The notes under the pieces: model-generated
What the model saw: only the letters and a program-made list of their open reading frames with translations
What the model was told of the DNA's origin: nothing
Databases searched by the model: none
Program-made: the position numbers and the translations under genes
From: Streptococcus parasanguinis
GTDB lineage: Bacteria; Bacillota; Bacilli; Lactobacillales; Streptococcaceae
Length of the DNA stretch: 64,000 bases
NCBI GenBank assembly: GCA_905188195.1
Contig: CAJJKY010000011.1
Span: forward strand, 1 to 64,000
Direction: 5' to 3'
Part shown: positions 32,631-41,242 of the stretch, one piece after another
Layout of the letters: every line of letters starts with the position of its first letter
How positions within the stretch are numbered: position 1 is the first letter of the stretch

Positions 32631-33641
32631 ATGAAATTAAAGAAGATTGCACTGTTTGTAACGACGACTTTGGCCTTGTTGACAGCTGTCCCACGTGTTT
32701 TTGCAGATAGCAATGTGCAGAAAGTCATTGATGAAACCTATGTCAAGCCAGACTATGTTTTGGGCTATTCGCTGGACCAAAGTCAAATCGAACAAACCTT
32801 GAGTCTCTTGAACTACGATAGTTCAAAAGATAAAGAAGAGTGGAAAACCATGACACCAGAGGTTTATTCTTCGATTATGAACGTTGCCAACGATGATAGT
32901 TTGGAACTTTATTCCTCTGTTAAAATTCAAAAATTAGGCAAAAATAAGCCACTAGAAGTGAATATCGTGACACCTCAAAATATCACCAAGGTCACTTCAG
33001 ATATGTATCGTAATGCAGCCGTTACACTTGGATTAGAGCATGCTCAAATTACAGTAGCTTCTCCTATCCAAGTGACCGGAGAAAGTGCCTTGGCTGGTAT
33101 TTATTACTCGCTTGAAAAAAATGGTGCCAAAGTTTCTCAAGAAAGCAAAGATCTGGCCCAAGAAGAGTTAAAGACTCTATCAGGGATCAATGAAGAGAAC
33201 GCGGGAAAGAAAAACTTCGATGCGGATAAGTTAAACGTAGCATTGACCGACATAAAAACGGCAGTAGCCAATGCCAAACAGAACAATCAGGATTTAAGCA
33301 AGGATGATATTCGAAAGATCGTCGAAGAAACCCTGAAAAATTATAAGCTGGATACAACTGTGACAGGTGATCAGATTAATTTGATCGTGAATTTCGCAGT
33401 CAACCTCTCAAAGAGTAGTGTCATCAGTAGCAAAAGCTTTACTAAAACCTTGTCGGACTTGAAAGATAGTATCGTAGACAAGGCAGGCGATACCTTTAAT
33501 AATATCAATCTCAATTTTGATACAAATGCTATTCTAAAAGACAGTGGAAACTTCTTCACAAATGCGTGGAATGCCATTGCTGGCTTCTTCGGAGCCATCT
33601 GGAATGCCATTGTCAAATTCTTTAGTGGTTTAGTTGGCTAA
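32631..33641 (+). CDS. Secreted DUF1002 protein with amphipathic C-terminal tail
   Basis: 336 residues. A signal peptide (KKIALFVTTTLALLTAVPRVFA) is followed by the DUF1002 domain (~30-230: PDYVLGYSLDQSQIEQTLSL, TVASPIQVTGESALAGIYYS). The last ~30 residues form an aromatic amphipathic stretch with repeated WNAI and FF elements (AWNAIAGFFGAIWNAIVKFF). The function is unknown. The tail may insert into or bind membranes. A TATAAT box at about 32515 lies ~115 bases upstream, giving a long leader. It is a single gene. Confidence 0.82.
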   Translation: MKLKKIALFVTTTLALLTAVPRVFADSNVQKVIDETYVKPDYVLGYSLDQSQIEQTLSLLNYDSSKDKEEWKTMTPEVYSSIMNVANDDSLELYSSVKIQKLGKNKPLEVNIVTPQNITKVTSDMYRNAAVTLGLEHAQITVASPIQVTGESALAGIYYSLEKNGAKVSQESKDLAQEELKTLSGINEENAGKKNFDADKLNVALTDIKTAVANAKQNNQDLSKDDIRKIVEETLKNYKLDTTVTGDQINLIVNFAVNLSKSSVISSKSFTKTLSDLKDSIVDKAGDTFNNINLNFDTNAILKDSGNFFTNAWNAIAGFFGAIWNAIVKFFSGLVG

Positions 33642-33651
33642 AAATAGCAGG

Positions 33652-33686
33652 AAAGCACTCCTGACAAGAAGTCAGAGTGCTTTTTG
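33652..33686 (+). terminator. Terminator of the DUF1002 gene
   Basis: AGCACTC-CTGAC pairs with GTCAG-AGTGCT (one bulge) around AAGAA and is followed by TTTTTG. Confidence 0.8.
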
Positions 33687-33796
33687 TGTGTTTAGCTGCT
33701 TGAAGGTTATTTGAAAATAGTTGCTGCGTAGCAGAAAAGAGTTGCAAAGAATTGAAAAAGATATTATACTTTGAAAAGCAAATTAAAGGAGGACTT

Positions 33797-34171
33797 ATGT
33801 TAAAAGCTTATAAAAAATTTTGGGAAGGCTATGCAGATTTTACCGGTTACTCAACAGTATCTGAATACTGGTGGCCACACTTCATTCATTTGCTTATTAC
33901 AATGCCATTGTTTTACGCTTTAATACAACTTCAAATCGATCCTAATGATGTGTCTGCTTATCAAATGATTTATTCGTTGCGCCCGCTTTATTCTGTATTT
34001 GGCCTCATAATTTTCCTACCTTCATTAACCCTTTCCGTTCGGCGTCTAAGAGATGCAGGATTGCATTGGTTATATCTTCTTGTTGGGCTTATTCCATACG
34101 TAGGTTGGTTTTTCATGCTTCTATTTATGATCTTACCAACAAATCGAGATAAGGAAGTAGAAACTGATTAA
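33797..34171 (+). CDS. DUF805 membrane protein
   Basis: 124 residues with four membrane helices. The sequence SEYWWPHFIHLL near the start and LSVRRLRDAGLHWLYLL are typical DUF805 features. The function is unknown. I start at the ATG at 33797, which has AAAGGAGG; an upstream in-frame ATG at 33752 has no ribosome site. It is a single gene, convergent with guaA. Confidence 0.88.
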   Translation: MLKAYKKFWEGYADFTGYSTVSEYWWPHFIHLLITMPLFYALIQLQIDPNDVSAYQMIYSLRPLYSVFGLIIFLPSLTLSVRRLRDAGLHWLYLLVGLIPYVGWFFMLLFMILPTNRDKEVETD

Positions 34172-34175
34172 GTTA

Positions 34176-34218
34176 ATAAAAGATCTTGAAATCATAATTA
34201 TTTCAAGATCTTTTATTT
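34176..34218 (+). terminator. Terminator of the DUF805 gene
   Basis: A perfect 15-bp stem, AAAAGATCTTGAAAT with its complement around CATAATT, ending in a T-rich tail. It can act in both directions. Confidence 0.85.
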
Positions 34219-34224
34219 TATATG

Positions 34225-34320
34225 GCTTTGCTATTTTTAAGCTCGTGAATCAAGGTCCACTGGACCTTAAAACTCGCTTTTCTATTTCTAAGCTCGTGAA
34301 AAAAAGGTCCACTGGACCTT
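34225..34320. repeat. Tandem duplicated hairpin unit
   Basis: Two near-identical units of about 45 bases (34225-34268 and 34276-34320, offset 51). Each contains CTATTT.TAAGCTCGTGAA and the perfect hairpin AAGGTCCA-C-TGGACCTT. The second, with a T run on one side and an A run on the other, can end transcription of guaA. The first lacks the T run. Confidence 0.75.
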
Positions 34321-34324
34321 TTTT

Positions 34325-35890
34325 TTATTCCCACTCTACAGTTGCAGGTGGTTTACTTGTGATATCGTAGACGATGCGGTTAACGTGGTCAACTTCGTTT
34401 ACGATACGAACTGAGATTTTTTGGAGAACTTCCCAAGGAATCTTAGCGAAGTCAGCTGTCATTCCATCGATAGAAGTGATAGCACGGATAGCAATAGTGT
34501 AGTCATACGTACGGCCGTCACCCATAACACCTACTGAACGAACGCCTGTGTTGACAGTGAAGTATTGCCAGATGTCACGATCAAGACCAGCTTTGGCGAT
34601 TTCTTCACGGAGGATAGCATCTGATTCACGAACGGTTTCGAGTTTTTCTTCAGTGATTTCTCCCATAACACGGATAGCAAGACCTGGTCCTGGGAATGGT
34701 TGGCGCCATACGATGTGGTCTGGCATACCAAGCTCAGTACCAAGGGCACGAACTTCATCTTTATAAAGAGTGTTGAGTGGCTCGATCAACTCGAACTGCA
34801 TGTCCTCTGGAAGTCCACCCACATTGTGGTGAGACTTGATGGTTTGAGCAGTATCCGTACCTGACTCGATTACGTCTGTATAGAGAGTTCCTTGTGCTAG
34901 GAATTTCACATCTTTGAGTTTACTTGCTTCGTCATCAAAGACATATACAAACTCATTACCGATGATCTTCCGTTTTTTCTCAGGATCAGACACACCAGCC
35001 AATTTATCAAGGAAACGTTTAGCAGCATCTGCTTTAACGATGTTCAAACCAAACTTGCCACCAAGCATATCCATCACTTGGTCAGCTTCCCCTTTACGAA
35101 GAAGACCGTGGTCTACAAAGATACAGATCAATTGATCGCCGATGGCTTTTTGAAGGAGAACCCCAACAACGGAAGAGTCAACACCACCTGAAAGACCAAG
35201 AAGGACACGTTTGTCTCCGACGGTTTCACGGATTTTTTTGATCTGCATGTCAATGAAGTTGTCCATGGTCCAGTCACCTTTAGCCCCACAGATGTTTAAG
35301 GCAAAGTTACGCAAGATATCATAACCGTGAACAGAGTGACGAACCTCAGGGTGGAATTGGATTCCGTAGATTTTCTTGTCTGGATTTTCAATGGATGCAA
35401 ATGGACAGTCAGCAGAAGTACCGGTGCGGATAAAGTCAGACGGAATTTCTGTAACAGCATCCCCGTGGCTCATCAAGACCAATTGTTTGTCTGGTGTGCC
35501 GGCAAAAAGAGCAGAAGATTCTGTCAAAGTCAGTTCAGATTGACCATATTCGCGGTTACCAGCATCACCTGCAGGAACGACCTTCCCACCCAATTTATGG
35601 GTCAATAATTGCATCCCGTAACAGATTCCAAGGATTGGAATACCGAGTTCGAAAATTTCAGGATCGATATCAAAAGAACCTTCCTCGTATACAGAGTTTG
35701 GTCCGCCTGAAAGAACGATCCCGACTGGATTGATTGCACGAACTTCATCAGCAGAAATCTTGTGGCTCTTCAACTCTGAGAAAACACCAATTTCACGAAT
35801 CCGCCGTGAAATAAGCTGATTGTATTGGCTACCGTAGTCAAGCACGATGATTTTTTCAACATCATGCAAATCAGTTGATAGGTTTGTCAT
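34325..35890 (-). CDS. guaA: GMP synthase (glutamine-hydrolysing)
   Basis: 521 residues. The N-terminal glutamine amidotransferase has Cys in GICYGMQLL and the later FHPEVRHS. The ATP-pyrophosphatase domain has the loop LSGGVDSSVVG, and a C-terminal dimerisation domain follows. GuaA aminates XMP to GMP, completing the route from xanthine brought in by PbuX and Xpt. It is on the minus strand against most of this half of the window, divergent from the GntR gene. The ribosome site AAGGGG precedes the ATG. Confidence 0.96.
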   Translation of the reverse strand: MTNLSTDLHDVEKIIVLDYGSQYNQLISRRIREIGVFSELKSHKISADEVRAINPVGIVLSGGPNSVYEEGSFDIDPEIFELGIPILGICYGMQLLTHKLGGKVVPAGDAGNREYGQSELTLTESSALFAGTPDKQLVLMSHGDAVTEIPSDFIRTGTSADCPFASIENPDKKIYGIQFHPEVRHSVHGYDILRNFALNICGAKGDWTMDNFIDMQIKKIRETVGDKRVLLGLSGGVDSSVVGVLLQKAIGDQLICIFVDHGLLRKGEADQVMDMLGGKFGLNIVKADAAKRFLDKLAGVSDPEKKRKIIGNEFVYVFDDEASKLKDVKFLAQGTLYTDVIESGTDTAQTIKSHHNVGGLPEDMQFELIEPLNTLYKDEVRALGTELGMPDHIVWRQPFPGPGLAIRVMGEITEEKLETVRESDAILREEIAKAGLDRDIWQYFTVNTGVRSVGVMGDGRTYDYTIAIRAITSIDGMTADFAKIPWEVLQKISVRIVNEVDHVNRIVYDITSKPPATVEWE

Positions 35891-36018
35891 CTTATCCCCT
35901 TCTTAAAGAAATTTACTTTCCTCTATTCTAACACAAAAGCCTTGTCTTTACCAATCTCTGATTGAAGAATTAGGAATTTTACGCTACAATAGAGATAACA
36001 CAGAGAAAGAGCAAGGTT

Positions 36019-36717
36019 ATGATTCCAGCTTACATTCAAATTCATGATCAGATTAAGTCTGAGATTGATCAAAAAATATGGAAAATCGGGGAGCGTCTTC
36101 CTAGCGAACGCGATCTAGCTGAGAAATTTCAGGTGAGTCGGATGACGCTTAGGCAGGCTATTACCCTTCTGGTTGAAGAAGGAGTGCTTGAAAGACGTGT
36201 AGGAAGTGGTACCTTTATCACCAGCACGCGCGTTCAAGAAAAAATGCGGGGCACAACCAGTTTTACAGAGATTATGAAATCGCAAGGCAAGGAACCTTCT
36301 AGCCAAGTGATTTCTTACCGGAAAACCATTCCTAGCCTCCAAGAAGTGGATAAATTGGGCATTGATAAGACTGAGACCATCATTCGGATGGAGCGGGTCC
36401 GGTATGCCGATGGAATCCCTGTTGTTTATGAAGTGGCCTCTATTCCAGAGAAATTTATTAAGAATTTCAATCGAGAAGAGGTAACCAGCCATTTCTTCCA
36501 AACCTTGGAGCGTCATGGTTATAAGATTGGAAAGTCGCATCAGACCATCTATGCGCGATTGGCCAAGGATAAGATTGCGGACTACTTACAGATTTCAAAA
36601 GGGCAGGCTATTTTAGGTCTGACACAGGTTTCCTATTTTGAAGATGGGACGGCGTTTGAGTATGTAAAAAGTCAGTATGTTGGCGAGCGGTTCGAATTTT
36701 ATTTGGAAAATAACTAA
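36019..36717 (+). CDS. GntR-family transcriptional regulator (UTRA domain)
   Basis: 232 residues. Residues ~1-70 are a GntR winged helix (GERLPSERDLAEKFQVSRMTLRQAI). From ~85 a UTRA ligand-binding domain follows (SFTEIMKSQGKEPSS, ERVRYADGIPVVYEVASIP). HutC/UTRA regulators sense sugars, amino sugars or other small acids and usually repress. No operator or target operon is evident. It is divergent from guaA and could act on itself or on the cluster downstream, but nothing visible proves this. Confidence 0.88.
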   Translation: MIPAYIQIHDQIKSEIDQKIWKIGERLPSERDLAEKFQVSRMTLRQAITLLVEEGVLERRVGSGTFITSTRVQEKMRGTTSFTEIMKSQGKEPSSQVISYRKTIPSLQEVDKLGIDKTETIIRMERVRYADGIPVVYEVASIPEKFIKNFNREEVTSHFFQTLERHGYKIGKSHQTIYARLAKDKIADYLQISKGQAILGLTQVSYFEDGTAFEYVKSQYVGERFEFYLENN

Positions 36718-36741
36718 GCTCGCAAATCGTAAAAATAGAAA

Positions 36742-36793
36742 ACTCTTCAAATGTGTGAGAGGCTCACTCTCTTTGGCATTTGGGAGCTTTTTT
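36742..36793 (+). terminator. Terminator of the GntR gene
   Basis: An outer stem (CTCTTCAAATG with CATTTGGGAG, imperfect) encloses a GTGAG/CTCAC hairpin and is followed by seven T. The rest of the gap to 36945 is very AT-rich with no clear promoter. Confidence 0.65.
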
Positions 36794-36945
36794 TAGGTTG
36801 AAGTCATTCTTTCTAAATAGTGATAGTACGGTCAAAAATAAAAGATTTAAAAAAATTTTATTTTTTCTTCAATTTTTGATTTTTTTTACGAATTAATAGA
36901 TAGAAGCTAGTTTTAGATCTAAAAAAAGATATAAGGCAGGAAAAA

Positions 36946-38223
36946 ATGAAAAAAATTAAAATCGATGTGGTAGCTGTTCCCTTGAGTGGGCATCTGTACC
37001 CAACTTTAAATCTCGTTAAACCCTTATTAGATGATCCAACTATGGAAATCCGAGTTTTCACGGGTCCTCAGAAAAAAGCCGTCGCAGAAAGTCTCGGCTT
37101 CACAGTCGTTCCGATTCTAGAGGACAAAGTAGAAGAGTTTGAACGTGCGGCTAATAACGATAAGAAACTCAATCTCTTTTCAGCTTATCGGCAATTGTCC
37201 AAAAGTCTTGATTTGATTAATCATGTATCAGATCAATTGCTAGAGGAGTGGCGCGTCAATCGTCCAGATATTGTCATTGCTGATTTCATCACTCTATCAG
37301 CTGGCTTTGTGGCAGAACAGTTAGAAATTCCTTGGATTACCACCATGGCAACCCAATTTGTAATCGAAACTCCTTATGGTCCTCCTTGCTTCTTCGGAGG
37401 GATGGGAGTCGCGCGCACGAAGAAGGAAGAGAAGATACAGGCACTATGCCGTAAACTCACGCGCATTGGAAAATACTGTGGGGCTTTCCTCTTACGCAAA
37501 CGCTTAAAACGTTACAATTTCAAGTTGTACAATCAAAATGGAGTGGAGACCATCTACTCTCCTTATGCCGTCTTTGGAATTGGGATGATGGAGCTAGAGT
37601 TGAAGACACACTTCCCTCATCAATATGCGTGGCTTGGCCCTTTGGGTACTTCTATTGAAAAAGCAGAAGATTATCCTTTAGATCTCATTCCTTACGAGGA
37701 TAAGACGAAGGTACTCGTGACATGTGGAACCCAGTTGCCTTGGGCAAAAGAGAACTTGCTAGAACAAACCAAGCAGTTGGCCAAAGAGCATCCAGAATTT
37801 CACTTTTTCGTCACCTTAGGAGATGGAGCAAAGGAATTCTCTGAAGAAGAAGTAGCGCCAAATGTGACGGTCGTCTCTTATCTGCCCTACAAAGAATATA
37901 TTCCTCAGATGGACTATGTCATTCACCATGGAGGAGCTGGAATCTTTTATCAGTGTATCGAATTTAAAAAACCAGCCTTGATCTTGCCACATGATTATGA
38001 CCAATTTGACTATGCGATTCGAGGAGTAGAAGCAGGAATTGCTTTTCAAGCTCATCGCAATCGCACCGAAGAGATTCAAGCAGGTTTCAATGCCCTATTA
38101 GAAAAAGAATCTTGGGAAAAGTTAGAGAGACTAAACAAACTTTCAAAAACCTACAAGCCATTGGATACCTTGGAGTTTGAGATTCAACGATTATTAAGAC
38201 GTGGAACGGATGGGAAACTATGA
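36946..38223 (+). CDS. UGT-like glycosyltransferase (GT1-type), first gene of a five-gene cluster
   Basis: 425 residues with the GT-B fold. The N-terminal half begins VVAVPLSGHLYPTLNLVKPLL. The C-terminal nucleotide-sugar motif is YIPQMDYVIHHGGAGIFYQC, then LPHDYDQFDYAIRGVEAGIA. These are marks of UGT/MGT enzymes that glycosylate lipids or secondary metabolites with UDP- or dTDP-sugars. The weak ribosome site is GGCAGG. The stop overlaps the next start by four bases (ATGA). It probably decorates the product of the lipid-type enzymes encoded next. Confidence 0.87.
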   Translation: MKKIKIDVVAVPLSGHLYPTLNLVKPLLDDPTMEIRVFTGPQKKAVAESLGFTVVPILEDKVEEFERAANNDKKLNLFSAYRQLSKSLDLINHVSDQLLEEWRVNRPDIVIADFITLSAGFVAEQLEIPWITTMATQFVIETPYGPPCFFGGMGVARTKKEEKIQALCRKLTRIGKYCGAFLLRKRLKRYNFKLYNQNGVETIYSPYAVFGIGMMELELKTHFPHQYAWLGPLGTSIEKAEDYPLDLIPYEDKTKVLVTCGTQLPWAKENLLEQTKQLAKEHPEFHFFVTLGDGAKEFSEEEVAPNVTVVSYLPYKEYIPQMDYVIHHGGAGIFYQCIEFKKPALILPHDYDQFDYAIRGVEAGIAFQAHRNRTEEIQAGFNALLEKESWEKLERLNKLSKTYKPLDTLEFEIQRLLRRGTDGKL

Positions 38224-39197
38224 AAATTCTTGTAACAGGTGCGACTGGCTTCCTTGGAAAATATGTGATCGATGAGTTGTTGGCTCACGATTATTCCATT
38301 GTAGCCTTTGGCCGAAACGAAAAAATTGGGAAGTCTCTGGAAGGTGAGCGCGTCCAATTTATCAAAGGGGATTTGAGCTCTATTGAGGAATTAAGACAAG
38401 CCTTTCAGTCTGTTGATGCTGTGGTTCACGCTGGAGCTTTATCCACTGCCTGGGGACCTTGGAAGGCCTTCTATCAGGCTAATGTAGTTGGTACTCAAAA
38501 TGTCCTTGACTTGTGCCGTGAATATGCGGTAAAACGCTTGGTTTACGTATCTTCTCCCAGTATTTACGCAGCTGGAAAAGACCAATTAAACATCAAGGAA
38601 AGCGATGCTCCAAAAGAAAATCACCTCAACAATTACATTCGAAGCAAATTGGCTTCTGAAAAACTTTTTTCTGACTATCCAGATGTGCCAAGTATCATCT
38701 TGCGTCCTAGAGGATTATTTGGTGTGGGGGATACCAGTATTTTACCTCGTGTCTTACGCCTCAGTCGAAAAATTGGAATTCCTTTGATTCGAGGAGGAGA
38801 GCAGCTCATGGATATGACCTGTGTGGAAAATGTTGCCCTAGCCATTCGCTTGGCTCTAGAGGCCAAAGAAGCACACGGACAGGTTTATAATATTACAAAT
38901 GGGGAACCAAAGACCTTTAAGTATTTGATCGAAACAACACTAAAGGGATTGGGAGAGCCGATTCGCTATCGGAAAATTCCGGAAGGTCTAGTAGCAGGTG
39001 CGGCTTATAGCCTTGAAGGAGTATATCGATTATTCCATCTGAAAGCTGAGCCTCCTTTGACTCGCTACACCTATTATCTCCTTCGATATAGCCAAACTCT
39101 CGATATTCAAAAGGCCCAAACAGAACTTGGCTACTATCCAAAAATGACCATTGAAGAAGGGATTGACAACTATGTCCAACATGATCAAGCGCATTGA
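38220..39197 (+). CDS. NAD(P)-dependent SDR reductase, 3-beta-HSD/OleD-like
   Basis: 325 residues. The nucleotide motif is LVTGATGFLGKYV and the catalytic YxxxK is in NNYIRSKLASEK. The sequence TAWGPWKAFYQANVVGTQNVL, VSSPSIY and the late AEPPLTRY are close to OleD, which reduces 2-alkyl-3-ketoacids in olefin and beta-lactone synthesis, and to 3-beta-hydroxysteroid dehydrogenases. A role in reducing a beta-keto product of the ketosynthase at the end of the cluster is inferred. It overlaps the previous gene by 4 bases and the next by about 26. Confidence 0.85.
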   Translation: MKILVTGATGFLGKYVIDELLAHDYSIVAFGRNEKIGKSLEGERVQFIKGDLSSIEELRQAFQSVDAVVHAGALSTAWGPWKAFYQANVVGTQNVLDLCREYAVKRLVYVSSPSIYAAGKDQLNIKESDAPKENHLNNYIRSKLASEKLFSDYPDVPSIILRPRGLFGVGDTSILPRVLRLSRKIGIPLIRGGEQLMDMTCVENVALAIRLALEAKEAHGQVYNITNGEPKTFKYLIETTLKGLGEPIRYRKIPEGLVAGAAYSLEGVYRLFHLKAEPPLTRYTYYLLRYSQTLDIQKAQTELGYYPKMTIEEGIDNYVQHDQAH

Positions 39198-39999
39198 TTA
39201 TTTCCCAGCAGGCTATTGTAGTAGTCATTCTGGTCTCTTATTTAAAGAGATTCCGAATGAAAAAATGCAATTTCCAGCAGGTGTCTTTTTGATTCATCAC
39301 CGTGAAAAAGGCTATATTTTGTACGATACCGGCTATCACTACGAGATTAAGAAAAAAGCTCGGTATTTCTGGTACCGTCTAGCCACCCCAATGCAGATGA
39401 AAAAAGAAGACCAGATCGATTATTTATTGCAAGAGCGTGGAATTGATCCGGCAGAAATTACTTATGTGATTCTTTCGCATTTGCACCCGGATCATCTCGG
39501 TGGAGCAGCCCTTTTTCCAAATGCTCATTTCTTTGTTACCCAGGAAGTCTATGAGGTGTACCAAAAACCTAAATTTAAAGATCTGATTTTTAAAGAGTTT
39601 TTGCCAGCTGATTTCAAAGATCGGGTGACTTGTCTTAAAGCAGATCAAAGGCATCCTGCTTTCCCCTATCGCCCGACTGCGGATTTTTTTGGAGATGGGA
39701 GCATCCTTGTTTCGTCCATCGATGGACATGCGAGAGGGCAAGGTTGTCTTTATCTGGATGAGTTCAAACTCTTCATCGGAGCAGACCTTTCTTGGGGAGT
39801 AGACCTCTTGCCTTACACAGGGCAAATGCGTCTCATCCCCTCCTTGGTTCAGGATAATAAGAAGGCTTATCTTAAAGGAGCTGAGTTGCTGGAAACACTC
39901 TTGCAAGATGGCATTCAAGTTGTGGTCAGCCACGACCCGCAAGAACGGATTGAAAGGATTTTAAATGAAAAAAACAGTCTTTCTGAAAACCTTTATTGA
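39172..39999 (+). CDS. Metallo-beta-lactamase-fold hydrolase (lactonase-like)
   Basis: About 275 residues. The metal motif HLHPDH is in VILSHLHPDHLGGAALFP, the second ligand set includes IDGHARGQG, and a final His is in VVSHDPQ. The layout resembles N-acyl-homoserine-lactone lactonases of the MBL superfamily, though many MBL hydrolases share it. I use the ATG at 39172, about ten bases after GAAGGG; the ATG at 39181 is an alternative. It overlaps both neighbours. In this cluster it might hydrolyse a thioester or lactone intermediate; that is inference. Confidence 0.85.
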   Translation: MSNMIKRIDYFPAGYCSSHSGLLFKEIPNEKMQFPAGVFLIHHREKGYILYDTGYHYEIKKKARYFWYRLATPMQMKKEDQIDYLLQERGIDPAEITYVILSHLHPDHLGGAALFPNAHFFVTQEVYEVYQKPKFKDLIFKEFLPADFKDRVTCLKADQRHPAFPYRPTADFFGDGSILVSSIDGHARGQGCLYLDEFKLFIGADLSWGVDLLPYTGQMRLIPSLVQDNKKAYLKGAELLETLLQDGIQVVVSHDPQERIERILNEKNSLSENLY

Positions 40000-41230
40000 A
40001 ACCAGATGGTGCCACCGATTCCGTTCAAAAGAGGCCTTGAAGCGATATCAATATAAGCAATTGGCGCGCTACCATGCTTTTATCACTTCTCAGTCTCCCT
40101 ATTTTCAAACCCATTCTCCCGAATCCTTTGGAACCATGGATAAATCGTTTATGATGACACATTTCAATGAACTCAATACCCTAGGGGTGGATCGAGATCA
40201 GGCTTTAGAGATGGCGATTCGCGGAGAACAGACGCGAGATTTTACTGAGATGAATGGAGAAGTAGCAGTAGGCTTGTCTTCTGGGACTTCAGGCCACCGA
40301 GGAGTTTTTGTCACCACAGAAAAAGAGAGAAGTATGTGGGCTGCAGCGATCTTAGCCAAGATGCTTCCGAAAGGAAAACTATTTGGTCATCGCATTGCCT
40401 TTTTCTTACGAGCGGACAATGAACTTTATCAAACCATTAACTCAGGCCTTATCCGCTTGGAATATTTTGATATTTTCAAGGATAGCAAGGAGCATTTAGA
40501 GCGTCTCAAAGACTATCAACCAACTATTGTGGTCGCACCAGCTTCAACCTTGATTGAGTTAGCCAACTATGTCAGCAATCAGCAACTTGCGATCCAACCC
40601 GTCAAGGTTGTCTCTGTCGCAGAAATCCTAGAGGAACGAGATGCTGAGACAATCGCCAAAGCCTTTCAACTAGACACGGTTGATCAGGTCTACCAAGCGA
40701 CAGAGGGATTTTTAGCTTGTACCTGTTCAGAAGGCAATCTACATCTTAACGAAGATATTTTGTATGTCGAAAAAGAGTACCTAGATGATAGCCGCTTTTA
40801 TCCGATTATTACGGATTTCAAACGAACCAGTCAACCGATCTATCGCTACCGCCTCAATGATATTTTGGTAGAAGAAAAATCTCCTTGCCCTTGTGGTTCC
40901 GTCTTTACTCGAATCGCAAAGATCGAAGGACGATCAGATGATATCTTCTATTTCAAAAAAGAAGATGGCAGTAGCCAGATGATCTATCCGGATTTTATTC
41001 GACGGTGTATTCTCTTTGTCGAAAATATTCAGGACTATCAAGTAACTCAGTTGGCAGATAGATCCATTACCATTGCCTTGAGTCACCGGACAGAGTCTAT
41101 TGAGCAAGCGATTTTTGCTCAATTCGAACTCTTAGCTCAGCAAAAACAATTCATTCTTCCAAGTATTCAATTTATCGATTACCAATGGGACCCAACACGT
41201 AAATTAAAACGTGTTCAACGACTTCAATAA
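39965..41230 (+). CDS. Adenylate-forming enzyme, F390 synthetase/PaaK-like
   Basis: 421 residues. The ATP-binding P-loop is AVGLSSGTSGHRGVF, followed by VYQATEGFLACTC, YRYRLNDILVEE and the Cys-rich PCPCGSVFTRIAKIEGRSDDIF. These match the phenylacetate-CoA-ligase-like branch annotated as F390 synthetase-related. Such enzymes activate a carboxylate as an acyl-adenylate and pass it to CoA, a hydroxyl or an amine. GAAAGGA precedes the ATG. It overlaps the MBL gene by 35 bases and is 12 bases from the ketosynthase gene. The substrate is unknown. Confidence 0.85.
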   Translation: MKKTVFLKTFIETRWCHRFRSKEALKRYQYKQLARYHAFITSQSPYFQTHSPESFGTMDKSFMMTHFNELNTLGVDRDQALEMAIRGEQTRDFTEMNGEVAVGLSSGTSGHRGVFVTTEKERSMWAAAILAKMLPKGKLFGHRIAFFLRADNELYQTINSGLIRLEYFDIFKDSKEHLERLKDYQPTIVVAPASTLIELANYVSNQQLAIQPVKVVSVAEILEERDAETIAKAFQLDTVDQVYQATEGFLACTCSEGNLHLNEDILYVEKEYLDDSRFYPIITDFKRTSQPIYRYRLNDILVEEKSPCPCGSVFTRIAKIEGRSDDIFYFKKEDGSSQMIYPDFIRRCILFVENIQDYQVTQLADRSITIALSHRTESIEQAIFAQFELLAQQKQFILPSIQFIDYQWDPTRKLKRVQRLQ

Positions 41231-41242
41231 AAGGAGAATCCT

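Noticed and set aside
39172..39999. Quorum-quenching AHL lactonase of independent function
   Set aside because: The HxHxDH motif is shared by many MBL enzymes; overlap with both neighbours ties it to the cluster rather than to signal degradation.
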